DNA of 64,000 bases, from assembly GCF_007992495.1 (NCBI RefSeq), contig NZ_BKAJ01000048.1:1-64000 (forward strand). The letters are read 5' to 3'. Origin of the DNA: Reyranella soli. GTDB taxonomy: Bacteria; Pseudomonadota; Alphaproteobacteria; Reyranellales; Reyranellaceae. Shown one piece after another: positions 1-8,909 of this stretch (position 1 is the stretch's first letter; every line of letters starts with the position of its first letter). The notes beneath the pieces are model-generated. The model was given only the letters and a program-made list of their open reading frames with translations. It did no database searches and was not told the origin of the DNA. A program made the position numbers and the translations under genes.

Positions 1-37
1 CTCATGATCATGATGCGGGCCAGAGGCCCGCGCTCCC

Positions 38-1225
38 TTAAGCCTTGACCTGCTGGCCCAGCCAATCGATCGCGGCCTGGGCGCCGCCCTTGCCGTGCGG
101 GATCTCCAGCGCATTGAGCGCCATCTCGATCACGCTCAAGGTGCCGAGGATCATCGGCGCATTGACGTGGCCCATGTGGGCGACGCGGAAGGCCTTGCCC
201 GACAGCTCGCCGATGCCGTGCCCCAGGATGACGCCGCACTTCTCGTTGCAATAGGCGCGCAGCGCCTCGGGATTGCGGCCGCTGTTCACCAGCACGGCCG
301 TGACCGTGTCGCAGCGCTCGCTGGGCTCGATGATGTTGAAGCCGATCGCCTGGCCTTCGGCCCAAATGCCGACGGCGCGGCGCACCGCTTCGGCCAGCAG
401 CTGGTGGCGGCGGAACACGTTGTCGAGGCCCTCGGCGAACAGCATGTCGAGCGCCTGACGCTGACCGAACAGCAGGTGCTCGGGCGGCGTGCCGGCGTAC
501 TTCTGGTAGTGCTGGTCGCCCTCGCGGTCGGTCCAGTCCCAGTACGGCGTGCGCAGGCCCGCCTTCTTGTGGACCTCGCGCGCGCGGTCGTTGGCGACGA
601 CGAAGCCCAGGCCCGGAGGCGCCATCATGCCCTTCTGCGAGCCCGACATGGCGACGTCGACGCCCCACTCGTCCATGTTGAACGGCATGCAGCCCAGCGA
701 CGCCACGGCATCGACCATCAGCAGCGCATCGTGACCCGCAGCGCGCACCGCCTGGCCGATGGCGGCGATGTCGTTCACCACGCCCGAGGCGGTGTCGACT
801 TGCGCGACCAGGATGGCCTTGATGGTCTTGCCCTTGTCGGCCTTCAACCGGGCCTCGACCTCGGCCGGCCGCACGGCGCGGCGCATGTCACCCTTCAGGA
901 TCTCGACCTCGACGCCCATGCGGCGGGCGCTCTCGCCCCAGCCGATGGCGAAGCGGCCGCTCTCCAGCACCAGGATCTTGTCGCCCTTGGACAGCACGTT
1001 GGTGAGGGCGGCTTCCCAGGCACCGTGGCCGTTGGAGATGTAGATGTAGGCGCGGCCCGTGGTGTTGAACACACGGGCGATGTCCTTCAGCAGCCCGTCG
1101 GTCAGCGCCAGCAATGGCCCGGAGTAGATATCGACGGCCGGGCGGTGCATGGCCCGCAACACTTCGTCCGGAACCGTCGTCGGTCCGGGAATGGCCAGGA
1201 ACTCGCGGCCTGCACGCACGCTCAT
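38..1225 (-). CDS. Serine--glyoxylate / alanine--glyoxylate aminotransferase family protein
   Basis: A 395-residue class V PLP aminotransferase that would move the amino group of serine or alanine to glyoxylate in the cytoplasm. The N-terminus has the family hallmark FLAIPGPTTVPDEVL. The PLP lysine is Lys198 in SGSQKGMMAPPGLGF, preceded by the cofactor aspartate in LMVDAVASLG. Length is typical. I start at the ATG at 1225, 11 bases after a GGAGG site, rather than at an earlier in-frame codon at 1255. The next gene upstream on the same strand is an amino-acid permease, so an amino-acid catabolic role is likely. The exact amino donor cannot be read from sequence. Confidence 0.9.
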   Translation of the reverse strand: MSVRAGREFLAIPGPTTVPDEVLRAMHRPAVDIYSGPLLALTDGLLKDIARVFNTTGRAYIYISNGHGAWEAALTNVLSKGDKILVLESGRFAIGWGESARRMGVEVEILKGDMRRAVRPAEVEARLKADKGKTIKAILVAQVDTASGVVNDIAAIGQAVRAAGHDALLMVDAVASLGCMPFNMDEWGVDVAMSGSQKGMMAPPGLGFVVANDRAREVHKKAGLRTPYWDWTDREGDQHYQKYAGTPPEHLLFGQRQALDMLFAEGLDNVFRRHQLLAEAVRRAVGIWAEGQAIGFNIIEPSERCDTVTAVLVNSGRNPEALRAYCNEKCGVILGHGIGELSGKAFRVAHMGHVNAPMILGTLSVIEMALNALEIPHGKGGAQAAIDWLGQQVKA

Positions 1226-1303
1226 CTTTTGTCTTCCTCCACGGTGTGAACGCAAGATAGCACAGGCCGGCCGATTTCTGCCGGACGTAATGGACCAGCT
1301 TTC

Positions 1304-2737
1304 CTATTGGCTGCTGATACGCCGCTTGATCCAGACGGCGAGTCCCGCACCAGCCAGTCCGATCAGCAGCAACAGTGCAGGAAAGCTTTGCACCACGAGC
1401 GACTTGGAGCCGCTGACCAGGTCAAGATTCGCGGCCATCAGAACGGTGCATGTCGCGAGGCCGATGGCGCTCAGTGCCGGCGCGATCAATCGCCGCCAGA
1501 CGGTCAGCCCCCTCTTGTCCCGCCAGAAGAAGGCGATGACCGCGAGCGAGACCATCGCCTGCACGACCAAGATGCCGAGGGCGCCGAACGTGCTCATCCA
1601 ATCGAACACCACGCCATACGGATCCGATCCCGCCAGCGCGAACGCCAGCACGATGGCCATGGCGCTCGCGATCTGCGCCACGCCGGATACCAGCGGCGAA
1701 TGGTGGCGGTGATGCGTGCGGCCGAAACCCCGCCACAGACAGCCCTCGCGGCCGAGCGCGAACAGGTAGCGGTTGATGGTGTTGTGGAAGGACAGCCCGC
1801 AGGCGAACAGGCTCACCGCCAGCAGCGTTTCCATCAGGAAGCCGGTCGGACGGCCGAGCAGCGTGTTGATGGCATCGAGATAGAGCGTGGCCGTGTTCCT
1901 GGCGGCCTGCTGCTGGATATGGTCCGGCCCGTAGTAGAGCGAGATCGTCCAGGTCGTGAATGCATAGAAGACGGCGATCAGCGTTACCGCGATGTAGGTG
2001 GCCCGCGGGATGGTGCGCCTGGGCTCGCGCGCTTCCTCGCCGAAGATCGCGGTGGCCTCGAAGCCGAGGAAGGACGACACGACGAAGACGAGCGCCACGC
2101 CCAGCCCGGGCGCAAGCACGGCCTGGAGGCCGAACGGCGCAAAGGCGATCGGCCTCGCCGGGCCTGCCGTCACCAGGATCGCAACGCTCAGCACCAGCAG
2201 GATCGTGATCTCGGCCACCATGCAACAGCCCAGCAGGCGACCGCTGAACTCGATGCTGCGCGAACCGCAGGCGAAGATGACGATCGCCAGTGCGACGGCA
2301 TAGATCCACCAGGCAACGTCGGGTCCGCCGTTCAGGCGCACGAGGTCGTTGAGAAAGAAGCCGAACAACCCGTACAGGGCGGCCGCGACGCTGGTGTAGG
2401 TCGAGAGCGCGATCAACGCACCCGCCAGGCCGAACACAGGGCCCAAACCCGCCTTGACGTAGGCATAGAAGCCGCCGGCGCTCATCACGAAGCCGCTCAT
2501 CGCGGTGAAACCGGCGGAGAACAGCAGGTAAAGGCCGCCGGCCAGGAGAAAGGTGACCGGCACGCCGGGTCCATCGCCGAGCTGGAAGGCGGCCGGCGTG
2601 ACACCGACCACGGCCGTAAGCGGCGCTGCCGCCGCAATGACGAAGAAGACGATGTGGGGCGCCCCGAGCGCGTTCTTGCGCAAGGTATCGGCGATGCGGG
2701 GGTCTGACTGGCCGAGCGCGATGCCTGAAATTCCCAT
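1304..2737 (-). CDS. APC-superfamily amino acid permease
   Basis: A 477-residue polytopic inner-membrane protein of the amino acid-polyamine-organocation family. About a dozen hydrophobic segments are visible, starting with the characteristic first helix around IVFFVIAAAAPLTAVVG and a second glycine-rich helix (SAGGFYAYVKAGLG). It probably imports an amino acid or amine by proton symport. The ATG at 2737 follows a GGAAG site and is preferred over GTG at 2749. It is transcribed toward the aminotransferase and is divergent from the amidohydrolase at 2767 with only 29 bases between starts, so the two promoters must overlap. Substrate unknown. Confidence 0.88.
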   Translation of the reverse strand: MGISGIALGQSDPRIADTLRKNALGAPHIVFFVIAAAAPLTAVVGVTPAAFQLGDGPGVPVTFLLAGGLYLLFSAGFTAMSGFVMSAGGFYAYVKAGLGPVFGLAGALIALSTYTSVAAALYGLFGFFLNDLVRLNGGPDVAWWIYAVALAIVIFACGSRSIEFSGRLLGCCMVAEITILLVLSVAILVTAGPARPIAFAPFGLQAVLAPGLGVALVFVVSSFLGFEATAIFGEEAREPRRTIPRATYIAVTLIAVFYAFTTWTISLYYGPDHIQQQAARNTATLYLDAINTLLGRPTGFLMETLLAVSLFACGLSFHNTINRYLFALGREGCLWRGFGRTHHRHHSPLVSGVAQIASAMAIVLAFALAGSDPYGVVFDWMSTFGALGILVVQAMVSLAVIAFFWRDKRGLTVWRRLIAPALSAIGLATCTVLMAANLDLVSGSKSLVVQSFPALLLLIGLAGAGLAVWIKRRISSQ

Positions 2738-2766
2738 AGACTTCCGCACGTTTTGTGAGGGGGAGC

Positions 2767-3870
2767 ATGATCATAGATTGTCACGCCCACGTGTTCACGC
2801 ATTGGATCGGCGCCTGTGGGCATCCGTCGCGCGACGTCCATAACCGCTACCTGCAGCGCATGATCACGCGAACGGCCGCTTCGACCTTCCGCACGCGCGA
2901 CTGGGCGTCCGCCGACACCAAGGCGCTGTACCGGCCGGACGATGCGGGCTGGAGCGGCCTGACAGACGTCGATTTTCGCGTCGGCCGCTTCGGCCAGCTC
3001 GAGTTCACCCACCAGGGCGAGGACCACGTCATCCAGTACATGCCGGTCGGCATGCAGGAGATGACGGCGCCGCCGGAGCTGATGCTGGCGCAGATGATGT
3101 ATGCCGGCGTCGACCACTGCGTCCTGCAGGCGGGCGGCGCCTACGGCGCGATGACGGAGATGAACGCCTTCGCCCAGCAGCAGTATCCCGATCGCATGAC
3201 CGGCCTGATGCATGTCGACGAGGCGATGGCGGGCACCAAGGCCGAGCTCGCCAAGGTCGATCATGCCTTCCATGTGCTGAAGCAGCGCGGCCTCTACTTC
3301 AACGTCGATTCGATGAGCCGCCATGGCTTCCCCTGGCCGCTCGATGCCAAGGAGATGGCGCCGTTCTGGACCAGGCTTGCCGAGCTCGGCATCGTGCTCT
3401 GCCTCGAGCTAAGCTCGGGACCGACCTACGACAAAGCGGGCTACATGGCCCACATCGTGGCACTGGGGCGGGTCCTGGTGCGCCATCGCGATCTTCGCGT
3501 GCACTTGGCGATGAGCCCGCCGGTCGCCTTCTTTGCCAAGAACGGCCGCTACGAATTCCCCGAGGAGCTCTTGGCTGTCTACCGCCACGAGCCGCTGGTG
3601 CTGGAAGTCATGTTCCCGATCACCTACGGCGGCGTCTGGGACTACCCCTATTCCGAGGCGCAATCGCTAATCGAAAGTATGCGCGACCAGTTGGGCGTGG
3701 AGCGGCTAATGTGGGGTTCCGACATGCCCAACGTCGAGCGCTTCTGCACCTACAGGCAATCGATCGACTACGTACGCAAATACTGTCCGTTCCTCACGGC
3801 GCGGGAGAAGGACCTGATCCTGGGCGACAACTGCGCCGCATTCTACGGCATCGGCAAACCGCGAGTTTGA
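2767..3870 (+). CDS. Amidohydrolase family 2 protein (ACMSD-like metal-dependent hydrolase)
   Basis: A 367-residue TIM-barrel amidohydrolase of the ACMSD/decarboxylase group. It opens with IIDCHAHVFTHW, whose HxH pair binds the metal, and ends with the metal-binding aspartate motif WGSDMPNVER. Members hydrolyse cyclic amides or lactones, or decarboxylate aromatic acids. The ATG at 2767 follows GAGGGGG; an upstream in-frame GTG at 2755 is less well placed. The CoA transferase gene starts 15 bases downstream, so the two are probably one operon for catabolism of an organic acid. Substrate is not predictable. Confidence 0.87.
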   Translation: MIIDCHAHVFTHWIGACGHPSRDVHNRYLQRMITRTAASTFRTRDWASADTKALYRPDDAGWSGLTDVDFRVGRFGQLEFTHQGEDHVIQYMPVGMQEMTAPPELMLAQMMYAGVDHCVLQAGGAYGAMTEMNAFAQQQYPDRMTGLMHVDEAMAGTKAELAKVDHAFHVLKQRGLYFNVDSMSRHGFPWPLDAKEMAPFWTRLAELGIVLCLELSSGPTYDKAGYMAHIVALGRVLVRHRDLRVHLAMSPPVAFFAKNGRYEFPEELLAVYRHEPLVLEVMFPITYGGVWDYPYSEAQSLIESMRDQLGVERLMWGSDMPNVERFCTYRQSIDYVRKYCPFLTAREKDLILGDNCAAFYGIGKPRV

Positions 3871-3884
3871 GAGGGCTTGTAACG

Positions 3885-5084
3885 ATGAGCGACGGAATAT
3901 TTTCAGGTCTGCGGGTGATCGACTGCGCAAGCTGGATCGCGGGTCCGGCAGCGGCCACCATTCTTTCGGACTTCGGCGCCGAGGTGATCAAGCTCGAGCC
4001 GCCGGGCGCAGGCGATCCGTGGCGAGCATCGACGCCGGTCCCCGGCAAGGTCACCGACTACTGGTGGCAGTTGACGTCGCGCAACAAGCGGAGCCTGGCC
4101 ATCGATCTCAAGGCCCCCGAGGGCCTCGCCGTGCTTTACCGCCTGCTGGCCTCGACAGACGTCTTCGTCACCAACTTCCCCTTGCCGGTGCGCGAGCGCC
4201 TGAAGATCGCCGCCGCCGACCTCCTGAAGGTCAACCCGCGACTGATCTACGGCTCGATCACGGCCTATGGCGAAGCTGGCGACGAGGCGGCCCGCACTGG
4301 CTTCGACGCAACTGCCTACTGGGCGCGCACAGGCCTGATGGACATGGTGCGGGTCACGACCGAGACCGAGCCGGTACGATCAATGCCGGGCATGGGAGAC
4401 CATCCGACCGCGACGGCGCTGTATGCGGCCATTGTGACAGCGCTCTATCGTCGCGAGAAAACGGGACGGGGCGGCGTCGCGCAGACCTCGCTCCTGCAGA
4501 ATGGCCTGTGGGCCAATGGCTGCTATGTACAGAATCGCCTGTTCGGCGAGCACGTCGCCCACCGGCCGCCGAGGGAGGCCACACCAAGCGCGCTCGCCAA
4601 CCACTATCGCTGTCGAGATGGGCGGTGGTTCCTGATGGCGTTGCACAACGAGGCCCGTCAGCTCCCGAGTTTCCTGAAGGCGATCGAGGCCGAGCATCTT
4701 GCCGAAGATCCACGCTTTGCAACGCAGCCATCGCGGCGTGCGAACGCCAAGGCGCTGACCGCGATCCTCGACGAGGTCTTTGCCAAGCGTGATCTCGCCG
4801 AATGGCGGACAATCCTGGAGAAGGCGGGCGTGACGTTCGGGCCCGTGTGCTCCGTCGATGAAGCCGCGGACGACGAGCAGTCACGCAAGATCGGCGCTCT
4901 CGTTCCGTTCGCCGACGGGGCCCACCTCACCGTGTCGAGTCCCTTCCACATCGACGGTGTGACCAAGGTCGCGCCGGCCCGCGCCCCCACCGTCGGCCAG
5001 CATTCGGAGGCGGTGCTGTGCGATGCCGGGTACTCCGCCGACGAGATCGCGAAGCTGAAAGCGCTCGGCGTGTTGCAGAACTAG
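3885..5084 (+). CDS. CaiB/BaiF family III CoA transferase
   Basis: A 399-residue family III CoA transferase that moves CoA between carboxylic acids through an aspartyl-CoA intermediate. The N-terminus (GLRVIDCASWIAGPAAATILSD) and the EVIKLEPPGAGDPWR segment are diagnostic. The nucleophile is predicted to be Asp172 in GMGDHPTATALYAA, followed by the conserved ALYRREKTGRGG stretch. The frame is open upstream, but the ATG at 3885 has a GAGAGGG site 8-10 bases before it and aligns with the family start. It forms a two-gene operon with the amidohydrolase and converges on the pirin gene. Confidence 0.9.
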   Translation: MSDGIFSGLRVIDCASWIAGPAAATILSDFGAEVIKLEPPGAGDPWRASTPVPGKVTDYWWQLTSRNKRSLAIDLKAPEGLAVLYRLLASTDVFVTNFPLPVRERLKIAAADLLKVNPRLIYGSITAYGEAGDEAARTGFDATAYWARTGLMDMVRVTTETEPVRSMPGMGDHPTATALYAAIVTALYRREKTGRGGVAQTSLLQNGLWANGCYVQNRLFGEHVAHRPPREATPSALANHYRCRDGRWFLMALHNEARQLPSFLKAIEAEHLAEDPRFATQPSRRANAKALTAILDEVFAKRDLAEWRTILEKAGVTFGPVCSVDEAADDEQSRKIGALVPFADGAHLTVSSPFHIDGVTKVAPARAPTVGQHSEAVLCDAGYSADEIAKLKALGVLQN

Positions 5085-5103
5085 GCGTCGTCACGCCTGT
5101 CGT

Positions 5104-5946
5104 TCAGCGGAGCCGACCCTGGCGGACAAGCTCCGCGCGGATCTCGTCGATGCGGCGCTCGCCCTTCACCAAGGCATCGGCGCTGGTGTGGACCGAGTAA
5201 TAGCCCAGCACGAGATCGTGGGGATGCGGCACTGCCGAGCCCAGCATGAACTCCGTGTCCGCCTCGGCCAGGAATTCGACGGCACCCTCGCCCGGCGCGA
5301 AGATCGCAAGCTCGCCGTGGGCGACCCGGTCCGGGGTCGCGATGGCACCCTTGCCGACGGCGACCCAGAGCACATCATGGCCCACCGGCCGCGCGTACCG
5401 CCAACGCTCGCCGGCGGCGAGCCGGACGGCCAGATAGTTGATGCTCGAGGGCGCCTCGATCGCGCTGCTCGCGCCCTCATAGGCACCGAGCAGCACACGC
5501 GCAGGCCCAGCGACCGGCACATCGTCGACGCTCTGGTAGATGCTGACGGACGGCCCAAGCTCGAGATGCGGCGGCAAGGCGATCCAGAGCTGGAAGCCGC
5601 GGGCGCGGCCGGGCTTGCCGGCGCCACCGCCGTGCCACACACCACCGCCCGCCCGCATCCACTCGATACCGCCCGCTGCCAGCACACCGCGGGCACCCGT
5701 GGTGTCCTCGTAACCGGCGCTGCCTTCGGCCAGGTAAGTCAACGTCGCGATGCCGGAATGTGGATGCAGCCCGAAGCCCGGAAACGCCCGGCCGCCGTTG
5801 TCGAAGAGATCGAGGAAGACGAATGGCTTGAGCAATCCGCCCAGATCGCCTGGGCTCGCCAGTCGCGTGATCGGGCCATGCGTCTGGCCGAACGTGCGGT
5901 GAATGATCGGCCGCACGGTTCCAACATCCTTAACGAGCGAATCCAT
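5104..5946 (-). CDS. Pirin family bicupin protein
   Basis: A 280-residue pirin. The N-terminal cupin carries HPHSGIATLTYLAEG and the matching WMRAGGGVWHGG segment, which together supply the iron ligands in this family. Some pirins have quercetin 2,3-dioxygenase activity and others act as redox-sensing partners. The second cupin is degenerate, as usual. The ATG at 5946 follows a good GAGGAG site; the 57 codons open upstream lie in the intergenic region. It is divergent from the azoreductase at 6204; pirin and azoreductase pairs fit a quinone or aromatic stress response. Confidence 0.9.
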   Translation of the reverse strand: MDSLVKDVGTVRPIIHRTFGQTHGPITRLASPGDLGGLLKPFVFLDLFDNGGRAFPGFGLHPHSGIATLTYLAEGSAGYEDTTGARGVLAAGGIEWMRAGGGVWHGGGAGKPGRARGFQLWIALPPHLELGPSVSIYQSVDDVPVAGPARVLLGAYEGASSAIEAPSSINYLAVRLAAGERWRYARPVGHDVLWVAVGKGAIATPDRVAHGELAIFAPGEGAVEFLAEADTEFMLGSAVPHPHDLVLGYYSVHTSADALVKGERRIDEIRAELVRQGRLR

Positions 5947-6067
5947 CGTCGGTCTCCTCTCAGGTGGCCCGCGCCGCGGGCGAACTCGCGCGCCCCGACG
6001 GTCCCGATGTTTGGGACCAGGCATACCGATCGATAATATGGAATAGTGCGAATAGCCTATGCGGCTT

Positions 6068-6128
6068 TTCAGAACAATGAAGCCCGAGGCATTATTCGGG
6101 AAAGCCACAAGGCCCATTCACATTGTTC
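6068..6128. promoter_or_regulatory. Candidate LysR-type boxes between pirin and azoreductase
   Basis: TTCAGAACAATGAA at 6068-6081 is an imperfect dyad that fits the T-N11-A LysR box. Its half GAACAATG (6072-6079) recurs in inverted orientation as CATTGTTC at 6121-6128. The region is clearly AT-richer than its surroundings and is the only space for both divergent promoters. The LysR gene at 6837-7739, just past azoR, is the obvious candidate regulator. This is pattern evidence only. Confidence 0.4.
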
Positions 6129-6203
6129 CGGCTTATCCGGGAGGCCCGTTCCGACCATCTTTGCTCCGTCAACACGTCCACCCATCACGACACGGAGCCC
6201 GTC

Positions 6204-6830
6204 ATGAGCAATGTCCTTCTCATCCATTCCAGCGTGTTCGGCGAGAACTCCCAGTCGCTGGGTCTCGCGCGCGACTTCCTGAAGCGCTATCCGCATCGTT
6301 CGGTCGTCGAGCGGGCGCTGACGCCGGAAACCATGCCGCATCTCGATGGCGCGACCTTCGCCGCCATGGGCACACCGGCCAATGAGCACACCAGCAGCCA
6401 GCGGGCGGCCGCCGCACTGTCCGACGAGCTGATCGCCGAGATCGAGGCTGCCGACACGATCGTGCTCGCGGTGCCGATGTACAATTTCTCGATCCCCTCG
6501 ACCTTGAAGGCGTGGATAGACCACGTGGCGCGCCGCGGCCGCACTTTCCGCTATTCGGAGAACGGTCCCGAGGGCCTGCTCAAGGGCAAGAAGGTGTTCG
6601 TCCTGGCCGCCCGCGGCGGCGTCTACAGCAAGGGCGCACCGGCGGCAGCTTTCGACTTCCAGGAACCCTATCTCAGGGCCGCGCTGGGTTTTCTCGGCCT
6701 GACCGACGTGACCTTCATCCATCTCGAGGGGCTGGCCATGGGACCGGAAGCGGCCAACACCAATCGTGGCAAGGCGCTGGCCGAGATCGGACGCCTGACC
6801 GGCGATGTGGTCGCTACGGCCGCCGCCTGA
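6204..6830 (+). CDS. azoR: FMN-dependent NADH:quinone oxidoreductase / azoreductase
   Basis: A 208-residue flavodoxin-fold enzyme of the AzoR family, which reduces quinones and azo dyes with NADH using FMN. The signature MYNFSIPSTLKAWIDHVARRG is split here over residues ~91-111, followed by TFRYSENGPEGLLKGK, and the FMN-phosphate loop lies near HSSVFGENSQS. Length is typical for the family. The ATG at 6204 has an ACGGAG site 7 bases upstream. It is divergent from the pirin gene and convergent with a LysR gene only 6 bases away. It probably serves in detoxification of electrophilic aromatics. Confidence 0.92.
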   Translation: MSNVLLIHSSVFGENSQSLGLARDFLKRYPHRSVVERALTPETMPHLDGATFAAMGTPANEHTSSQRAAAALSDELIAEIEAADTIVLAVPMYNFSIPSTLKAWIDHVARRGRTFRYSENGPEGLLKGKKVFVLAARGGVYSKGAPAAAFDFQEPYLRAALGFLGLTDVTFIHLEGLAMGPEAANTNRGKALAEIGRLTGDVVATAAA

Positions 6831-6836
6831 CCTGGC

Positions 6837-7739
6837 CTAGGGGCGCCGGTCGCGCTTGCGCAGGAAATCGACCAGCACCTTGAGCGCCGGCCGGATCTGG
6901 CGGCGACTGGGATAGTAGAGGAAGAAGCCCGCGAGCGGCGGCGGCTGGTAATCGTCGAGCACGGTGACCAGCCGCTTCGCCGCGAAGTCGCGTTCGACCG
7001 CGTTGCGGGGCATCTGCAGCAGTCCGGCGCCTTCGAGGACCGCCTGCATCGCCATCCGGCCGTCATTGACGATGAAGCGTGCCCCGACCGGCACTTCGAC
7101 GACGCGCCGGCTGAGCCGCAAGCGCCATGGGATGAGCGCGCCGCCGCCCAGGCGAATGCGGATGCAATCATGCTCGGCAACCTCCTGCGGTGTCTGCGGC
7201 TTGCCGCGACGCGCTATATAGGACGGCGCCGCAACCGTCACCGTCGGGACCTCGTCGCTGATGCGCACGGCGATCATGTCGCGCTCCAGCCGCTCGGCGT
7301 GGCGGATGCCGGCATCGAAGCGGCCGGCCACTATGTCGGTGAGGGCGCTGTCGGCGGAGATCTCCACGCTGATCTCCGGGTAGGCAACGAGAAAGCGGCT
7401 GATGCTGGATATCAGCCCGAGATAGGCTACGGGCGGAGCGACGGTGAGGCGCACGACGCCAGCGGGTTTCTCGCGAAAGTCGTTCACGAGGTCGAGCGCG
7501 GCGCGATAGTCGTCGAGCACGGGTCGCAGCCGCGCCAGCAGGCGCTCGCCCGCGACGGTCGGCGCCACCGAGCGCGTCGTGCGCTCGATGAGCCGCACGC
7601 CCAGCGTCTCCTCGAGCTGGCGCACCATCTCGCTGACCCTGGGCGGCGACAGGCTCAGATGCCTGGCGGCCTTGGTGAAACTCTTCTGCTCGAGGACGGC
7701 CACGAAGGCATTCGTCTCGGCCAGGCTTGGCTCGGCCAT
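6837..7739 (-). CDS. LysR-family transcriptional regulator
   Basis: A 300-residue LTTR. The winged HTH is at residues ~5-60 (ETNAFVAVLEQKSFTKAARH, then LSPPRVSEMVRQLEETLGV), followed by a substrate-binding effector domain. It lies between azoR and the efflux operon and could control either: LTTRs such as AaeR regulate FUSC-type efflux pumps, and others regulate azoR. Its start at 7739 is 13 bases from a perfect inverted repeat at 7752-7770, which suggests autoregulation. Confidence 0.92.
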   Translation of the reverse strand: MAEPSLAETNAFVAVLEQKSFTKAARHLSLSPPRVSEMVRQLEETLGVRLIERTTRSVAPTVAGERLLARLRPVLDDYRAALDLVNDFREKPAGVVRLTVAPPVAYLGLISSISRFLVAYPEISVEISADSALTDIVAGRFDAGIRHAERLERDMIAVRISDEVPTVTVAAPSYIARRGKPQTPQEVAEHDCIRIRLGGGALIPWRLRLSRRVVEVPVGARFIVNDGRMAMQAVLEGAGLLQMPRNAVERDFAAKRLVTVLDDYQPPPLAGFFLYYPSRRQIRPALKVLVDFLRKRDRRP

Positions 7740-7751
7740 AGGCTCTCCTTG

Positions 7752-7770
7752 TGTTCGGAAATCCCGAACA
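7752..7770. promoter_or_regulatory. Perfect inverted repeat, probable LysR operator
   Basis: TGTTCGG at 7752-7758 and CCGAACA at 7764-7770 form a perfect 7-bp dyad with a 5-base spacer. It contains a T-N11-A arrangement (TTCGGAAATCCCGAA), the usual LTTR contact site. It sits just upstream of the LysR start and downstream of the hlyD stop, so it is best explained as an autoregulatory operator; a terminator role for the efflux operon is less likely because no T tract follows. Confidence 0.5.
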
Positions 7771-7789
7771 AGGGGCTGAGACTATTCCC

Positions 7790-8899
7790 TTAGCGGCTTG
7801 TCGGCGAGGCGGTCATGCCGGGAGCCAGGCCGGGATTGATCTGTCCCGGCGTCAGGCCCATTTCCTCGACTTCCTCGGTGAGTGATTCGGTCTGGCCGTT
7901 TGTGGTCGCCTTGATACACTCGGGCTTGGCAGGCGGTCCGTCGAAGACATCGGCAAGCCGGGCTTTCAGTCCCGCCAGTACGGCGCCCGGCCCACTCCCG
8001 TCCTGGCCGCTCCGGCCCTCCGCAGGTTTCCGCACCGTCACCGTCGCCGTCATGCCGGCGACCAGGGGAACACCCGGCGGCACCCGGTCGATCGCGATCC
8101 GCACCGGCACACGCTGCGCCAAGCGCACCCAGGTGTAGACCGGATCGACATTGGGCAATCCCTGCACGCCCGACGCCGCATTCGCCACGCCAATGCCGCG
8201 GGTGACCGTCGCGACATGACCCACGATCGGCTGCGCATAGCCCATCAGCTTGGCCTCGACACGGTCGCCGATGCAGACCCGCGCCATCTTGGTCTCCTCG
8301 AAGTAGCCGTCGATCCAGTAGCTGTCGCTGTCGATGACGGAAACAATGACGCTTCCCTGCTGCGCGTAGTCGCCGATGCCGATCAGGAGGTTGGTGACAT
8401 AGCCGTTGACCGGGCTGCGGATCTGGGTGCGTCGCAGATTGATCTCGGCCTGCGCGAGCTGCTGCTGGGCCGCATCGAAGGCTGCTTTCGCCTGCAGCGC
8501 CGTGCCGGCAAAGACCTGCTGCTCCTCCGGCGTGGTGGCGATGTTCGACAGATGCTGGCGCCGGTCGGACTGGACCTGCTTGACCTGCAGATCGGCCGCC
8601 TTCTGCTCCAGTATCGCCTTGTTGGTGCGCACGGTGACCTCAAAATCGAAGGGCTCGATCACGTAAAGCACGTCGCCCTTGTGAACGAACTGATTGTCAA
8701 CGACGCGCCGCTCGGTGATCTGACCTGATATCTGCGGGGCCACGCTGGCGACCTGCACGCGGACCCGTCCATCGCGCGTCCATGGCGCCGTCACGTAATA
8801 GTCCCAGGTCACGAGAGCCACGACGCCCGCCACGGCCATGATCGCCAGCGTCGCCAGTCTCCGCATCCACGGCAGCAACAATTGGATCGCGCGGCCCAT
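7790..8899 (-). CDS. HlyD-family membrane fusion protein (AaeA/EmrA-like)
   Basis: A 369-residue periplasmic adaptor for an efflux pump. It has an N-terminal membrane anchor at residues ~15-33, a lipoyl half-motif (VAPQISGQITERRVVDNQFV), an alpha-helical hairpin rich in Q, A and K at ~90-160, and the second half-motif RSPVNGYVTNLLIGIGDYA. The C-terminus carries about 65 extra residues beyond the beta-barrel domain, ending QINPGLAPGMTASPTSR, which AaeA-type proteins lack. The ATG at 8899 is preferred over one 6 bases upstream, which would touch the AGGGGG site. It is the last gene of the FUSC/DUF1656 operon. Confidence 0.9.
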   Translation of the reverse strand: MGRAIQLLLPWMRRLATLAIMAVAGVVALVTWDYYVTAPWTRDGRVRVQVASVAPQISGQITERRVVDNQFVHKGDVLYVIEPFDFEVTVRTNKAILEQKAADLQVKQVQSDRRQHLSNIATTPEEQQVFAGTALQAKAAFDAAQQQLAQAEINLRRTQIRSPVNGYVTNLLIGIGDYAQQGSVIVSVIDSDSYWIDGYFEETKMARVCIGDRVEAKLMGYAQPIVGHVATVTRGIGVANAASGVQGLPNVDPVYTWVRLAQRVPVRIAIDRVPPGVPLVAGMTATVTVRKPAEGRSGQDGSGPGAVLAGLKARLADVFDGPPAKPECIKATTNGQTESLTEEVEEMGLTPGQINPGLAPGMTASPTSR

Positions 8900-8909
8900 G
8901 AGCATCCCC

